A stretch of 64,000 bases of DNA from Lysobacteraceae bacterium SCN 69-320 (GTDB taxonomy: Bacteria > Pseudomonadota > Gammaproteobacteria > Xanthomonadales > Rhodanobacteraceae). The translations under genes and the position numbers were made by a program. Where the stretch lies: contig MEFP01000010.1 in the NCBI GenBank assembly GCA_001725155.1, positions 1 to 64,000 on the forward strand. Direction: 5' to 3'. Below the pieces are notes generated by a model, which ran no database searches, was not told the origin of the DNA, and worked only from the letters and a program-made list of their open reading frames with translations. The number at the start of each line of letters is the position of its first letter. Position 1 is the first letter of the stretch. This document shows, piece after piece, positions 25,596 through 36,316 of this stretch.

Positions 25596-28025
25596 TCAGA
25601 ACTTGTAGCCGAGTTCCACGCCATACATGCGCGGCGGGCTGATCGTCGCGTAGGTCGTGCCGAATACGTCGGTGGTGTAGTTGCCGACGCCTTCGACGTA
25701 GCGCTTGTCGAACAGGTTGGTCGCGAACGCGGCCGCATGCCAGTGATCGCCGGCGTCGGTCCAGCCCAGGCGCAGGTCGGTGCGCTGCTGTGCGGCGCCG
25801 ACGTCGAAGTTCGGGCTGATGCTGCAGTCGCCCTGCAGCTGCGAGTCGGCGTTGCAGCGGCTTTTGCCGCGATAGGCATGACGCAGGGACAGGGTCATCG
25901 CGCCGGCGCTGCCGAAATCCCAGCGGTAGCTGCCGCCGAGCGAGAACGACAGATACGGCTCGCCGGTGGCCTGGCCGGACAGATCCGCACCGCTCGGCGC
26001 GACCTTGTCCTTGTAGGTCGCATCGATGAAGGCGAGGTTGGCGTCCAGGCTCAGCGCGCGCACCGGCTGCCACTGCACGCCGGCGTCGATGCCCCAGGCC
26101 TTCTCGTCGCTGGTGTCCACGAGATAGCGCGGTACGCCGCTGCCGGCGCTGTTGGGATCCAGGCGTATGGCCTGGCGGTCGGAATAGATGTAGTAGAACG
26201 CCGAGGCGTTCCACATCAGACCGTGCTCATGGTCGACCTGCTTGAAGCCGGCTTCGAGATTCCAGACATCCTCGTTGTCGAACTTCGCGCCGATGTCCAG
26301 GCTGTTGTAGCCGCCGGCCTTGTAGCCCTTGGCCAGCGAAGCGAACAGCAGCGTGTCCGGCGAGAGCTGGTGATCGAGCACGAAGCGCGGGCTCAGGTCG
26401 CTCCAGGACGTGCTGTCGCGCACCTTGATCCCTTCCAGCGCGCCGTTGGCGAACACGATGTCGCTGCCGGCGACGCCGAGCGCGAACAGCGCCTGCTCCT
26501 GCAGCTCCGGCGGCAGCTGGGCGACCAGCGGCAGCAACTGCTGGATCGTTGTGTCCAGGGTCGGCGCGATGCGCGGGCCGTTGAGCCAGCTGAATTTCTT
26601 CTCGTCGCGCGTATAGCGCAGGCCGACCGTGAAATGGGTCGAGTCGCCGAGCGACCAGATCGTGTCGCCGAACAGCGCATAGGCGCGCGAATCGGCGCTG
26701 TTGATCATCTCCTCGCGCCAGCGGTGGTCGCGCAGGCTGAACGGCGCGTCGAACGAGGCGAGCACGTCGCTGAAATAGCCGAACAGGGTGCCGTCGGGTG
26801 TCGGCGCCAGGCCCTGGTTGCGGATCAGCGTATCCAGGCTGTCGGTGAACACATTGACCTGCGAGGTCTGGTTGGCCTTCTCGCGGTAGTAGCTTGCGCC
26901 GGCGACCCAGTTGACGGTGCCGGTGTCGCCGGAGAACTTGAGCTCCTGATAGAAGCTGCGGTTGTCCTCGATGTTGGCGGTGTCGAGATACAGATAGCGC
27001 CGGTTCGTGCCGTCCTCGTCCTCGCGGTTGACCGTGTCGAACTTGCGCCAGGCCGTGGTCGAGGTCAGATGGCCCCAGTCGGCATCGTGATTGATCGCCA
27101 GCGTCGCGCCGTTGAACGTGCGCGATTCCTCGTTGCCTTCGACGTCGTTGAACACCGGCGCATGGCGCGGATCGAGATAGGTCGCCGGGTCCGGCGGCGA
27201 CGGCGGCCAGTCCGGCGAAGCCGGCAGCGGCACGATGCCGATGGCCGGACGCGCGAGCTGGTCCAGGCGCTCGTGGTCCCAGGTCAGCACGGCGTTGGTC
27301 GAATTCGACAGATCCCAGCGGAACGCGGCACGCGCGGCCCAGTTGTCGTCGCCGTTGAGGTCGCGGCCGGTGGCCGCGTCGCGCAGCCAGCCGTCGGACT
27401 CGTTGCGCAGCACGCTGACGCGCAGCGCCGTCGTGTCGCCGAGCGGCGTGTTGATCAGACCGTCCACATAGCGCTGGCCGTCGTTGCCGACGCGCGTGGT
27501 CACGCGGCCTTCGAGGTCGCGGCCCGGCTGCTTGCTGATCAGCGATACCGCGCCGGCCGCGCTGTTGCGGCCGAACAGGGTGCCCTGCGGCCCCTTGAGC
27601 ACCTCGATGCGCTCCACATCGTTGAACGCGAGCACCGAACCGCCCGAGCGCGCCGAATAGACGCCGTCGATGTAAACCCCGACGGCCGGGTCGGTGCCGA
27701 TGCCGAAGTCGCCGGTGCTGATGCCGCGGATCGCGAAATAAGGCTGTGTCTTCTGTCCGCTGACGACGAGGCCGGGCACGAAACTGTCGATGTCCTGCAG
27801 GTCGTAGGCGGTGGTTTCGGTGATGAGCTTTTCATCGACGACCTGGATCGCGATCGGTACTTCCTGCAGTTCCTGCTCGCGGCTCTGCGCCGTGACGACG
27901 ACGCGTTCGAGCAGGTTGTCTTCGGCGTCAGTGGGCTGGGCGAAGGCGGGCAGGCTCGCGGCAGTCAACGAGACGAGCAGGGCCTGACGCAGGCTGGCGA
28001 CGAGCTGGCGGCGAATCGGTTTCAT
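25596..28025 (-). CDS. TonB-dependent outer-membrane receptor
   Basis: 809 residues. Signal peptide ends SLPAFAQ. The TonB box region is RVVVTAQSREQELQEVPIA. Plug domain (about 45-160): DLQDIDSFVPGLVVSG, YFAIRGISTGDFG, DGVYSARSGG, VERIEVLKGPQGTLFGRNSAAGAV. The remainder is a 22-strand barrel ending in GVELGYKF with the terminal aromatic. A GGGGAG site precedes the ATG. Receptors of this type carry substrates such as metal chelates, vitamins or sugars and oligomers. It is the last gene of a cluster with a diheme cytochrome-like lipoprotein and a beta-helix lipoprotein, so the ligand is probably what those proteins handle. Confidence 0.93.
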   Translation of the reverse strand: MKPIRRQLVASLRQALLVSLTAASLPAFAQPTDAEDNLLERVVVTAQSREQELQEVPIAIQVVDEKLITETTAYDLQDIDSFVPGLVVSGQKTQPYFAIRGISTGDFGIGTDPAVGVYIDGVYSARSGGSVLAFNDVERIEVLKGPQGTLFGRNSAAGAVSLISKQPGRDLEGRVTTRVGNDGQRYVDGLINTPLGDTTALRVSVLRNESDGWLRDAATGRDLNGDDNWAARAAFRWDLSNSTNAVLTWDHERLDQLARPAIGIVPLPASPDWPPSPPDPATYLDPRHAPVFNDVEGNEESRTFNGATLAINHDADWGHLTSTTAWRKFDTVNREDEDGTNRRYLYLDTANIEDNRSFYQELKFSGDTGTVNWVAGASYYREKANQTSQVNVFTDSLDTLIRNQGLAPTPDGTLFGYFSDVLASFDAPFSLRDHRWREEMINSADSRAYALFGDTIWSLGDSTHFTVGLRYTRDEKKFSWLNGPRIAPTLDTTIQQLLPLVAQLPPELQEQALFALGVAGSDIVFANGALEGIKVRDSTSWSDLSPRFVLDHQLSPDTLLFASLAKGYKAGGYNSLDIGAKFDNEDVWNLEAGFKQVDHEHGLMWNASAFYYIYSDRQAIRLDPNSAGSGVPRYLVDTSDEKAWGIDAGVQWQPVRALSLDANLAFIDATYKDKVAPSGADLSGQATGEPYLSFSLGGSYRWDFGSAGAMTLSLRHAYRGKSRCNADSQLQGDCSISPNFDVGAAQQRTDLRLGWTDAGDHWHAAAFATNLFDKRYVEGVGNYTTDVFGTTYATISPPRMYGVELGYKF

Positions 28026-28102
28026 GGTCCACTCCCCGGGGGTTGGCTGATTTCTGGTTTTTCTGGTTTTTGGTCGTGCGTTTTTCTGTGACGGTCGAAC
28101 AG

Positions 28103-29242
28103 CTAGCGGTTGCAGTCCCCTTGTTGCGCGTCGATCCACTGCCCGATCAGCGCCGCGCCTTCGCGATGGGCGACCGAGCGGCCGAGCTCCGGCATCATGA
28201 CGGCGGGATCGGTGCTTTCCAGGCGGTACAGCAGCACCGAGCCGGCCGCGTCGCCGGGCTTGATGTCGTAGAGCCGGTTGCCCGTACCCTTGCCGGCGGC
28301 GACGGGCTGCTTGCAGAAGCCGAAGTGGATGCCGGGTTCGTGGGCCACGTCGAGGAACAGGCCCGAGGTGTTCGCCGCACCCTTCGCACTGTGGCAATGG
28401 CCGCAGTTGATGTCGAGATAGGCGCGCGCGCGCGCGGTCAGATCGGCGCCCATGTCGCGCGCATCGGCCGCGCGCGGCCGCTGTTGCGCGGGCGGCAGAC
28501 CCGTCAGATAGCCGGCCGAGGCCAGCGTCGCGAGCTGGTCCGCCCGGCCCGACGCATAGTCGAATTCGCGGTTCAGGTGGCGCGCCTTCAGGCCGATCGG
28601 CTGCAGCACGCGCGCGAGGTTGTCGGTGTTGTGGCAGCTCGCGCACTGGTTCTGGTCGGGCACCTGATAGGCCACTTCTTCCGCTGCGCCGGCCGCGTCG
28701 ACGAGCTGCAGCGGAATCAGCGCGCCTATGCGTGTCAGGGTCGCATCGCGCTGGTCGGCGTCCCAGACATAGGGCAGGGCGATCCAGCCGTCCTGGCGCC
28801 GCACGAGCAGGCGCGTCTCGATCAGGCGCGTGCGGCGCAGGTCCAGCGCGCCGTCAGTGAAGCTGCTCGCCGCCGGATCGCTGCGCTGTACGCGGTCCGC
28901 AGCACCGCCATCGTCGGGGCGCGGGTAGTAGAAGGTCTTGCTGATAATGGTGCCGACCGGAAAGTCGAACGCATTGTCGGCATCGTACTTCGCGCTGACC
29001 CCCGGCGGCATCCAGACCGTGCGCAGCTTGTGCGCGTAGTCGCTGAACAGCGGCGTGTTCAGATCGTAGGGCTGCACGCCGCTATTGAGGCCAAGACGCT
29101 GGCCGTCGCTGACCAGCACGCTCCACTCGGACAGTTTGGCCGGCATGCCCTCGGCGAAGAAACGCACCGGTGCCGGTTCGCGCGCGCAGGCGCCGAGCAG
29201 CAGCGCGGCCAGCAGCGCGAACGGTTTCGCAATCCGGCGCAC
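28103..29242 (-). CDS. Exported diheme cytochrome-like lipoprotein (HNE_0200/SO2930 family)
   Basis: 379 residues with a GTG start 3 bases after the preceding stop (translational coupling). The lipobox LLGAC gives a lipidated N-terminus. Two c-type heme-binding motifs are visible, CASCH (NQCASCHNTDN) and CGHCH (NCGHCHSAKG). A Met-rich segment (PAVMMPELGR) could supply an axial ligand. Conserved parts are YDLNTPLFSDYAHKLR and FPVGTIISKTFYYP. The family (TIGR03806) is known to travel with parallel beta-helix lipoproteins; its function is not established. An electron-transfer or redox-enzyme role in the periplasm is inferred. Confidence 0.88.
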   Translation of the reverse strand: MRRIAKPFALLAALLLGACAREPAPVRFFAEGMPAKLSEWSVLVSDGQRLGLNSGVQPYDLNTPLFSDYAHKLRTVWMPPGVSAKYDADNAFDFPVGTIISKTFYYPRPDDGGAADRVQRSDPAASSFTDGALDLRRTRLIETRLLVRRQDGWIALPYVWDADQRDATLTRIGALIPLQLVDAAGAAEEVAYQVPDQNQCASCHNTDNLARVLQPIGLKARHLNREFDYASGRADQLATLASAGYLTGLPPAQQRPRAADARDMGADLTARARAYLDINCGHCHSAKGAANTSGLFLDVAHEPGIHFGFCKQPVAAGKGTGNRLYDIKPGDAAGSVLLYRLESTDPAVMMPELGRSVAHREGAALIGQWIDAQQGDCNR

Positions 29243-29245
29243 GGA

Positions 29246-30472
<1,227 letters not shown>

Positions 30473-30715
30473 GGCCGACTCCGACACGGGGAATCCCTGC
30501 AGTCTTGTGCGGTCGCCGCATCACAAGCGAGGGCGGCAGCGGCATACTAAGGGGGGAAAAGCGGCCAAGCGGATTTTCGCTGCGGCCGCTGCAGCCACCG
30601 GGAATCACGGAACAGCTCGACGCTCGTCGCGCAAGTGCCGGCCGTTTCATGGGGACGGGCAGCAGGGCACGGAGGCCATGCTGCCGATACGAGTTCAGAT
30701 CCTGCAGAGGGGTAG

Positions 30716-31756
30716 ATGGCGCGAGCACGTACCACGGTCGACGATCCGCGGCTGTCTGCAGCGGTGTTGCCGACCAATATCCTCTGCAGCCTCGTGCAGC
30801 TGGCGCAGGAACGGAACATCGACGCGGGCGCCTGGTTCGCCGGCTGTGCCCTGAGTCCCGGCGACGTCAGCGACCCGAGTGCGCGGGTCTCCTACCGCCA
30901 GGCCATCGCGATCGTCCGCTGCGCGCTGCGCGACTTGCCCGATCCCAACCTCGGCCTGCTGCTCGGCCGGCGCCAGGACATCGGCAACTTCGGCCTGCTC
31001 GGCCTGGCGATGAAGACCGCGCGCAGCTTCCTCGACGCGATCGGCATCGGCATCGCCCACCAGCGCGCGACCGGCGCGCTGCTCGACCTGCATGTGGAGA
31101 GCCTGCCCTCGGGCGAACTTGCACTGTTCGCGCGCGCGCCGCTGAACGACGCGGCCGTGCTGCCGTTCCTCTGCGAGGAAATGTTCTCCAGCGTGCTTGC
31201 CGTCGCGCGAGAACTCGCCGGTCCGGCGCTACGGCCGCTGCGCCTGGAACTGGCCTATGCGGCGCCGCTGCATCGGGACGAATACCACGAACTGTTCGGC
31301 TGCGAGCTGCGCTTCGGCAGCGCGCACAACTGTCTCGTCGTCGATGCGCAGGTGCTGGACCAGCCATTCCCGAACTACAACCCGGTCACCTCGCGCCAGG
31401 CGCTGGCGGCGCTGCAGCGCGAACTGCAGGCGGCGCCGGCCGCGCGCAGCGAGACCGTCGCGGCCGTGGAGCGCCAGCTGCGCCTGCGCCTGAACGAGAA
31501 TCCGCGCCAGCTCGACGTGGCCGTTTCGCTGTGCCGCAGCGAGCGCACCCTGCGCCGCCAGCTCGCCGGGGAAGGCGAAAGCTTCGCGACCATCCACGAT
31601 CGCGTGCGCTGCGAGCGCGCGCTCGAACTGCTGCGCGACCGCCGCCTTACCGTGGCTGAGGTCGGCACCCAGGTCGGTTTCGGCGACGTGCGCGAATTCC
31701 GCCGCGCGTTCAAACGCTGGACCGGGCGCACGCCGGTCGAGTCGCGCGAGACCTAG
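30716..31756 (+). CDS. AraC-family transcriptional regulator
   Basis: 346 residues. The N-terminal ligand-binding domain is of the arabinose-binding/OruR-ArgR type (LGLLLGRRQDIGNFGLLGLAMKTARSFLDA ... LELAYAAPLHRDEYHELFGCELRFGSAHNCLVVD). The C-terminal HTH_18 covers the last 90 residues (QLDVAVSLCRSERTLRRQLAGEGESFATIHDRVR ... VAEVGTQVGFGDVREFRRAFKRWTGRTP). GAGGGG lies just upstream of the ATG. Divergent position makes it the likely regulator of the beta-helix/cytochrome/TonB-receptor operon. Regulators of this subtype often sense fatty-acid- or amino-acid-like ligands; the effector here is unknown. Confidence 0.9.
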   Translation: MARARTTVDDPRLSAAVLPTNILCSLVQLAQERNIDAGAWFAGCALSPGDVSDPSARVSYRQAIAIVRCALRDLPDPNLGLLLGRRQDIGNFGLLGLAMKTARSFLDAIGIGIAHQRATGALLDLHVESLPSGELALFARAPLNDAAVLPFLCEEMFSSVLAVARELAGPALRPLRLELAYAAPLHRDEYHELFGCELRFGSAHNCLVVDAQVLDQPFPNYNPVTSRQALAALQRELQAAPAARSETVAAVERQLRLRLNENPRQLDVAVSLCRSERTLRRQLAGEGESFATIHDRVRCERALELLRDRRLTVAEVGTQVGFGDVREFRRAFKRWTGRTPVESRET

Positions 31757-32070
31757 GCGGGTCTGCCGGGTTGGCCGTCGCGTTGTGCCGGTGACGATTT
31801 CCCCCGGCTTTTCTGTCTGCGCGTTCAACTGCACGGTTGCCGTGCAGCGCGACGACTACCGAATGCATCGGCACGGACGCCGCGAACGCCCCGATGATTC
31901 GCCAGAACAGAAACGCCACCGATCGTCGATGAGGGACGAGGCGCCGCCCCGGCGTCCTCGCTGACTCCGGCCGCGAAGCGCCTGCGCGGGTCTGTTGCCC
32001 ACAGGCTCGCTCCTGACACAAGACTGCGGACCTGGCCGGCCGACACAATGCGCCGAAGCTCTGGCTGGAG
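31757..32070. other. Unassigned intergenic stretch
   Basis: About 310 bases after the AraC gene. No translation in any frame resembles a protein, and no hairpin or repeat stands out. Confidence 0.45.
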
Positions 32071-32405
32071 GTGCGCAGGAAGAACGGGCTGTTTCTCGCC
32101 GTCGCGATCGTTTCCGAAGTGGCCGCGACGTCGGCGCTGAAGGCCAGCGACGGTTTCTCGCGCCTGTGGCCGTCGCTGCTCGTCGTCGCCGGCTATGCGG
32201 TCGCGTTCTGTTTTCTGTCGCTGACCCGGTGCGCGATTCCGGCCGGCGTGGCCTATGAAGTCTGGTCGGGCCTCGGCATCGTGCTCGTCACGGCATCGGC
32301 CTGGCTGATCTACGGCCAGAAGCTCGATGCGCCGGTGCTGTGCGGCTTGGGCCTCGCCGGCGCGTGCTCGTCATGAACCTGTTCTCGCGCAGTGCGGTGC
32401 ATTGA
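32071..32405 (+). pseudogene. SMR-family small multidrug transporter, frameshifted near its end
   Basis: Encodes an EmrE/SugE-like four-helix protein: [20 protein letters not shown] (with the essential Glu in SEVAATS), [46 protein letters not shown]. It then reads [10 protein letters not shown] and stops at 32376. In the +1 frame, the next bases give [13 protein letters not shown] followed by TGA at 32403, which is the normal SMR C-terminus. Restoring one G near 32362 (GCG TGC to GCG GTG C) rejoins both parts. The start is also poor: a GTG directly after GGAG. The gene is broken, or this is a sequencing error. Confidence 0.85.
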
Positions 32406-32565
32406 GTCGCCATTGACGGGCTCATCCGGCAGCGGCACTTTTCCGCATTGCCGCATGGCGAGCCATGCAATCGTGGAACTGTAGAAATTTCACGGAAGTT
32501 TTTCATTGCTGCTGTTGCAATCGCGTGGTCGCCTGCGTGCGTGGGCCGACAGCGCGGAGGCGGAC

Positions 32566-32964
32566 ATGCAGCGCGCGAGCCATGGACTGTTGCCGATACT
32601 GCTGCTCGCGGCGGCGAGCGCGCCGGCCGATCGCGCCGCGGCGCAGAGCGCAACGGCAAGCCTGCGCATCACCCTGGATGCCGAGGCCGTCGAGATCGTG
32701 CGTGCCTGGCGGCGCAATCGGGGGCTGGACGCGCCCGACCCGCAGGCCGATGCGCGGGTCGCGGCGCTGCTGCAGCGCCTGCACGCCGTCGCGTCAGAAG
32801 ATCAGCCGCCGCAGACCGGGCAAGCGGCGAAGGCCGGCGGGTCGGATGCACCGTCGTGGCGGGATCCGGCGAGCGCGCTCGCGGCCGCGCCGCTGCCGCA
32901 ACGATCCCGTGATGCCCCAGTCGTCGGTCCGGCGGACAGAAACGACCTGAGCCGCGACGACTAG
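32566..32964 (+). CDS. Small periplasmic protein, unknown function
   Basis: 132 residues. The start ATG at 32566 has GGAGG 5 bases upstream. Signal peptide (GLLPILLLAAASAPADRAAAQS), then a short folded part (ASLRITLDAEAVEIVRAWRRNRGLD ... ARVAALLQRLHAVA) and a disordered, charged, Pro/Ala/Asp-rich tail. Not recognised; probably periplasmic. It sits alone between the broken SMR gene and the 33136 pair. Confidence 0.6.
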   Translation: MQRASHGLLPILLLAAASAPADRAAAQSATASLRITLDAEAVEIVRAWRRNRGLDAPDPQADARVAALLQRLHAVASEDQPPQTGQAAKAGGSDAPSWRDPASALAAAPLPQRSRDAPVVGPADRNDLSRDD

Positions 32965-33135
32965 CCCGGTGCGGGCGCCGTAGCGCGACCGGGTATCCGG
33001 CGGCGGCATGGCGGAGGTTCGCGGCAGGCTGGCCGCTCCACTCGGCGCCATCGCCGTTTTCGGACGCCGGCCTCTTGCGCCGTCGCGGCGATTGGCCGAC
33101 ATTGCCGCGGCCGCTTTCCGGCATACGAGGTGATC

Positions 33136-33735
33136 ATGGCTCTTCTGCTGCCTGGTGAACTGGCCTGGTACGTGACCGGGCGCTTCTACGAGCGTTCCGA
33201 CCACAGCCTGGCCGACTACGGTTACTTCCTGCATCTGGCCGGCATCGAGGCCGACCTGTTCCACGGCACGCCGTCGGAACGCACGGCGCATTTCACGTTC
33301 GCGGCCGAGCCGTTCACGCCGCGCGAAGGCGTGACCAACGGCAGCCTGAGTCTGGGCCGGGATCCGGTCGGCGATTTCTCGGTTTATCTGCAACAGGAAC
33401 CGGCAGGTGATTTCGACGACCCGCAGAGCTTCGCGCGCGGCCAGCGCATCGCGACGTTCCGCCGCGTCAGCATCGTCGTCGGCACCACGCTCGAGGTCGC
33501 CGGTCACGGCAAGGCGCATCCGCTGCTGAGTTCCAACGTGTTCTCGGCGCGCCTGCTGATCAGCAATCCGTTCGAGTTCGCCGGCCGCCGCTACGATCTG
33601 CGCCATCAGATCGGCAAGGGGGTGACCCAGTTCGGCACGGCCGCTGCGGCGCCGCTGCCGCCGGAGCAGACACCGAAGGACTGCGTCTCGGCGATCGCGT
33701 TCTCCGGCTCGGCGCTGGCGCTGATCGATGGTTGA
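33136..33735 (+). CDS. Unknown protein paired with a monooxygenase-like protein
   Basis: 199 residues from the ATG at 33136 (ACGAGG upstream). It contains YVTGRFYERSDHSLADYGYFLHLAGIE, THFTFAAEPF-like text (AHFTFAAEPFTPREG), DFSVYLQQEPAGDFDDPQSFARG, and RRVSIVVGTTLEVAGHGKAHPLLSSNVFSARL. No signal peptide or membrane helix. The Asp/Phe-rich beta pattern looks like a soluble barrel, but no family was recognised. It overlaps the next gene by 8 bases, so the two are co-translated and may cooperate. Confidence 0.72.
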   Translation: MALLLPGELAWYVTGRFYERSDHSLADYGYFLHLAGIEADLFHGTPSERTAHFTFAAEPFTPREGVTNGSLSLGRDPVGDFSVYLQQEPAGDFDDPQSFARGQRIATFRRVSIVVGTTLEVAGHGKAHPLLSSNVFSARLLISNPFEFAGRRYDLRHQIGKGVTQFGTAAAAPLPPEQTPKDCVSAIAFSGSALALIDG

Positions 33736-34045
33736 GCCGATGGCCGGCTATGTCTATGTCTGGGAGTTTCGCGTCGCCGCGGCGCAGCGTGCCGCGTTCG
33801 AACGGCGCTACGGTGCCGACGGCGACTGGATCGCCCTGTTCCGCCGCGGCGAGGGCTATCTCGGCACCGCGCTGCTGCGCGACCGCAATGAGGACGGACG
33901 TTATCTGACGATCGACCGCTGGCGTGACGAAGCGGCCTTCCGCGCGTTCCGTGCGCAGTTCGACGTCGAATACCGCCGCCTGGACGCGGCCTGCGAAGGA
34001 TTGACCGTCGCCGAGCGTTCGCTCGGCGACTACAGCGAAGCCTGA
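33728..34045 (+). CDS. Antibiotic-biosynthesis-monooxygenase-like small protein (dimeric alpha/beta barrel)
   Basis: 105 residues, overlapping the upstream gene by 8 bases; an alternative start is the ATG at 33740 (MAGYVYVWEF). The pattern VYVWEFRVAAAQRAAFERRYG ... WIALFRRGEGYLGTALLRD ... RYLTIDRWRDEAAFRAFRAQF is the ferredoxin-like ABM/EthD fold. These act as small oxygenases, heme-degrading proteins or simply dimeric binding proteins; no specific substrate can be named. Coupling to the 33136 gene suggests a two-protein function. Confidence 0.75.
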   Translation: MVEPMAGYVYVWEFRVAAAQRAAFERRYGADGDWIALFRRGEGYLGTALLRDRNEDGRYLTIDRWRDEAAFRAFRAQFDVEYRRLDAACEGLTVAERSLGDYSEA

Positions 34046-34130
34046 CCGCGCCGGCGCAACGCGCGCCGGGATCGTTCCGCAACCTCCGCCGGGCCCTGGG
34101 CAATGCACGACGCGCAGGACCCGGCGCTCG

Positions 34131-35954
34131 TCAGGGCTGATACGTCACGTTGAGCCTGGCCGTCGCGCCCTTGTCGATCCAGAGGTAGTTCGTCGCGCTC
34201 TGGTTCGTCGCGAAGCGCAGGCGCAGCTGGGTGCGGCCGGCCGCGTTGATCGCCGCGAGGCCGGCGGCGGAGAACACGCTGCTGCTCTGGCTGCCCCCGG
34301 TGAATGCCGGAATCTGCGCGGCCGCGCTTGCGCTGGCCGCGGCGGCCCAGTCGGTGGCCTCGATCGTGCAGGCGCCCAGGCAGCCGCTCTGAACGTCGAC
34401 GAGCAGGCTGTTGCCGGCCGGACTGGTCCAGGGATTGCCCGATGCGCTGCGATAGGCGACGGTCACGGTCGCCGCGGTGATCGTCGCGCCATCGGGAATG
34501 GCCGAGGTGTCGAACGAGAGCACGGCGCGATTGAAGTTGCCGTCGGTGCCGCGGCCTATGGCCAGGCCGTACAGCGATTCCAGGGTGCCGACCGCCGCGC
34601 CGCTGCCGCTCGCATTCGCCTTGACGTAGCCGTCGTTCGCATCCTCGTTGCTGAACTGCAGCGTGACCGGCGTGGTTCCACCGCCGCCGCCGATGCCGCC
34701 GGTGACGGTCACGTTGACCGGTGCCGAACTGCCGAGGTTGCCGGCCAGATCCTGCGCGCGGGCCAGCAGCACATGGGCGCCGTTGCTCGCGTTCGCCGCG
34801 TCCCAGGTCAAGGTATACGGCGCGCTCGCGTCGCTGCCGAGCAGGCTGCCGTCGAGCAGGAAGTCGACGTGGTCGACGCCGACGTCGTCGCTGGCCGTCG
34901 CGGCGAGCATGACCGCGCCGCTGACGATGCTTGCATCGGCCGGCGCGGTCAGCGCGACGCTCGGTGCGGTGCCGTCGAGATCGTCCAGGCCCCAGAACCG
35001 GGCGATGTAGTAGCTCGAGCAGATGTTCACGTCGAGGATGTAGGCGCCGGCCGTGCCGCACTGGGTTTCGCCGCTGCCGGGGTCCACCGGCGTGCCGTGG
35101 CCCATGCCGGTGATCGTCCAGGTTTCCACGCGCGGCTGGCCGGATGCGTCGTTGTATACCTTGTGCGGATAGCCGGCGACCGTGTCGGCGGCATCGGCGG
35201 TCTGGTCGATGCCGTGTACGTTGGTCCATTGCTGCATCAGCTCGGTCTGGTTGGCCGGGCGCACGGTGTAGTCGGCGTCGCCGTGCCAGATCGAGACGAT
35301 GGGCCACGGACCGCTCCAGCTGCTCGCCGCGCGCACCTTGTCGCCCCATTGCGCCGGCGTCAGGTCGGAGCCGGGGTTCATGCACGAGAACGCGTTCGTC
35401 TGGCTGGTCGCACAGCGATAGGGCAGGCCCGACAGCACCGCGCCGCCGGCGAACACGTCCGGATAGGTCGCCAGCAGCACCGCCGTCATCGCGCCGCCGG
35501 CGGACAGGCCGGTCGCGTAGACGCGGCCGGCCGCGCTGGCATGGTCGGCGATCATGCGGTCGACCATCTGCCTGATCGACAGCGCCTCGCCCTGGCCGCG
35601 CGTGGTGTCGCCGGTCTCGAACCAGTTGAAGCAGCTGCTGGAGTTGTTCGCGCTCTGCTGCTGCGGCAGCAGCAGCGCGAAATGCCAGCGGTCGGCCAGC
35701 AACTGCCAGCCGGTCTCCGCGTCGTAGCTCGCCGCGCTCTGTGCGCAGCCATGCAGCGCGACGACGAGCGGCGCGCCTGCGGGCAGGCCGGCGGGCACGT
35801 ACTTGAACATGCGCAGATTGCCCGGATTGCTGCCGAAGCCGGTGACTTCGGTCTGGGCGAAAGCCGGTGCGGACAGCGCCAGCGCGAGCACGCCGGCATA
35901 CAGCGACAGACGCGAGCCGCGCAGGCTCGCGCTCGATGACGAAAAAGCGGACAT
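34131..35954 (-). CDS. Secreted PHB-depolymerase-type esterase with Ig-like and C-terminal modules
   Basis: 607 residues. Signal peptide (LYAGVLALALSAPAFAQ). Catalytic domain (35-320): oxyanion region VVALHGCAQSAASYD, nucleophile Ser151 (TGLSAGGAM), Asp228 (WHGDADYTV) and His286 (GMGHGTPV), the triad of extracellular PHB depolymerases and related feruloyl/acetylxylan esterases. Next comes an Ig-like module (PSVALTAPADASIVSG ... VDHVDFLLDGSLLG), a Gly-rich linker, and a DNRLRE-like beta-sandwich (AVLSFDTSAIPDGATI ... LNVTYQP). GAGGAT precedes the ATG. It probably degrades PHB granules or ester-linked polymers outside the cell. Confidence 0.9.
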   Translation of the reverse strand: MSAFSSSSASLRGSRLSLYAGVLALALSAPAFAQTEVTGFGSNPGNLRMFKYVPAGLPAGAPLVVALHGCAQSAASYDAETGWQLLADRWHFALLLPQQQSANNSSSCFNWFETGDTTRGQGEALSIRQMVDRMIADHASAAGRVYATGLSAGGAMTAVLLATYPDVFAGGAVLSGLPYRCATSQTNAFSCMNPGSDLTPAQWGDKVRAASSWSGPWPIVSIWHGDADYTVRPANQTELMQQWTNVHGIDQTADAADTVAGYPHKVYNDASGQPRVETWTITGMGHGTPVDPGSGETQCGTAGAYILDVNICSSYYIARFWGLDDLDGTAPSVALTAPADASIVSGAVMLAATASDDVGVDHVDFLLDGSLLGSDASAPYTLTWDAANASNGAHVLLARAQDLAGNLGSSAPVNVTVTGGIGGGGGTTPVTLQFSNEDANDGYVKANASGSGAAVGTLESLYGLAIGRGTDGNFNRAVLSFDTSAIPDGATITAATVTVAYRSASGNPWTSPAGNSLLVDVQSGCLGACTIEATDWAAAASASAAAQIPAFTGGSQSSSVFSAAGLAAINAAGRTQLRLRFATNQSATNYLWIDKGATARLNVTYQP

Positions 35955-36316
35955 GGCCGGATCCTCAGGGTGGAAAGGCCTGCGCAGTGGGCCATGGCGC
36001 GGTACAAGTGCACAGTGTCCGAAGGGGAAAGCTGCGGCGCAGCATGGATGGCGCCGCGGCGCCTGAGGCTCGGTCCTCGCACGGGCACGACGCTACGGCG
36101 CGGAAATGCCGGCGAGTTCGTGTTCGTGCACCGCAACACCGCGCGCATGCCATGATGCATTGCAGCGCTCGCCGCGACGATCTTCGGCAGGATTTCCGCA
36201 CGCCGCCGTCGCGGGGCATTCGCGCAAACCCGGCAACCCGTGCGTGCGGCGCGGTGCCCGTATGCGGCTATCATGGCCGCCCCTGTCTGCTCGCACAGTC
36301 CGGGTGAGGTGCGATC
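35955..36316. other. Unassigned intergenic stretch between divergent genes
   Basis: About 360 bases that must hold both divergent promoters (esterase and LigT-like gene). No ORF with protein-like composition, repeat or strong hairpin was found. Confidence 0.45.
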
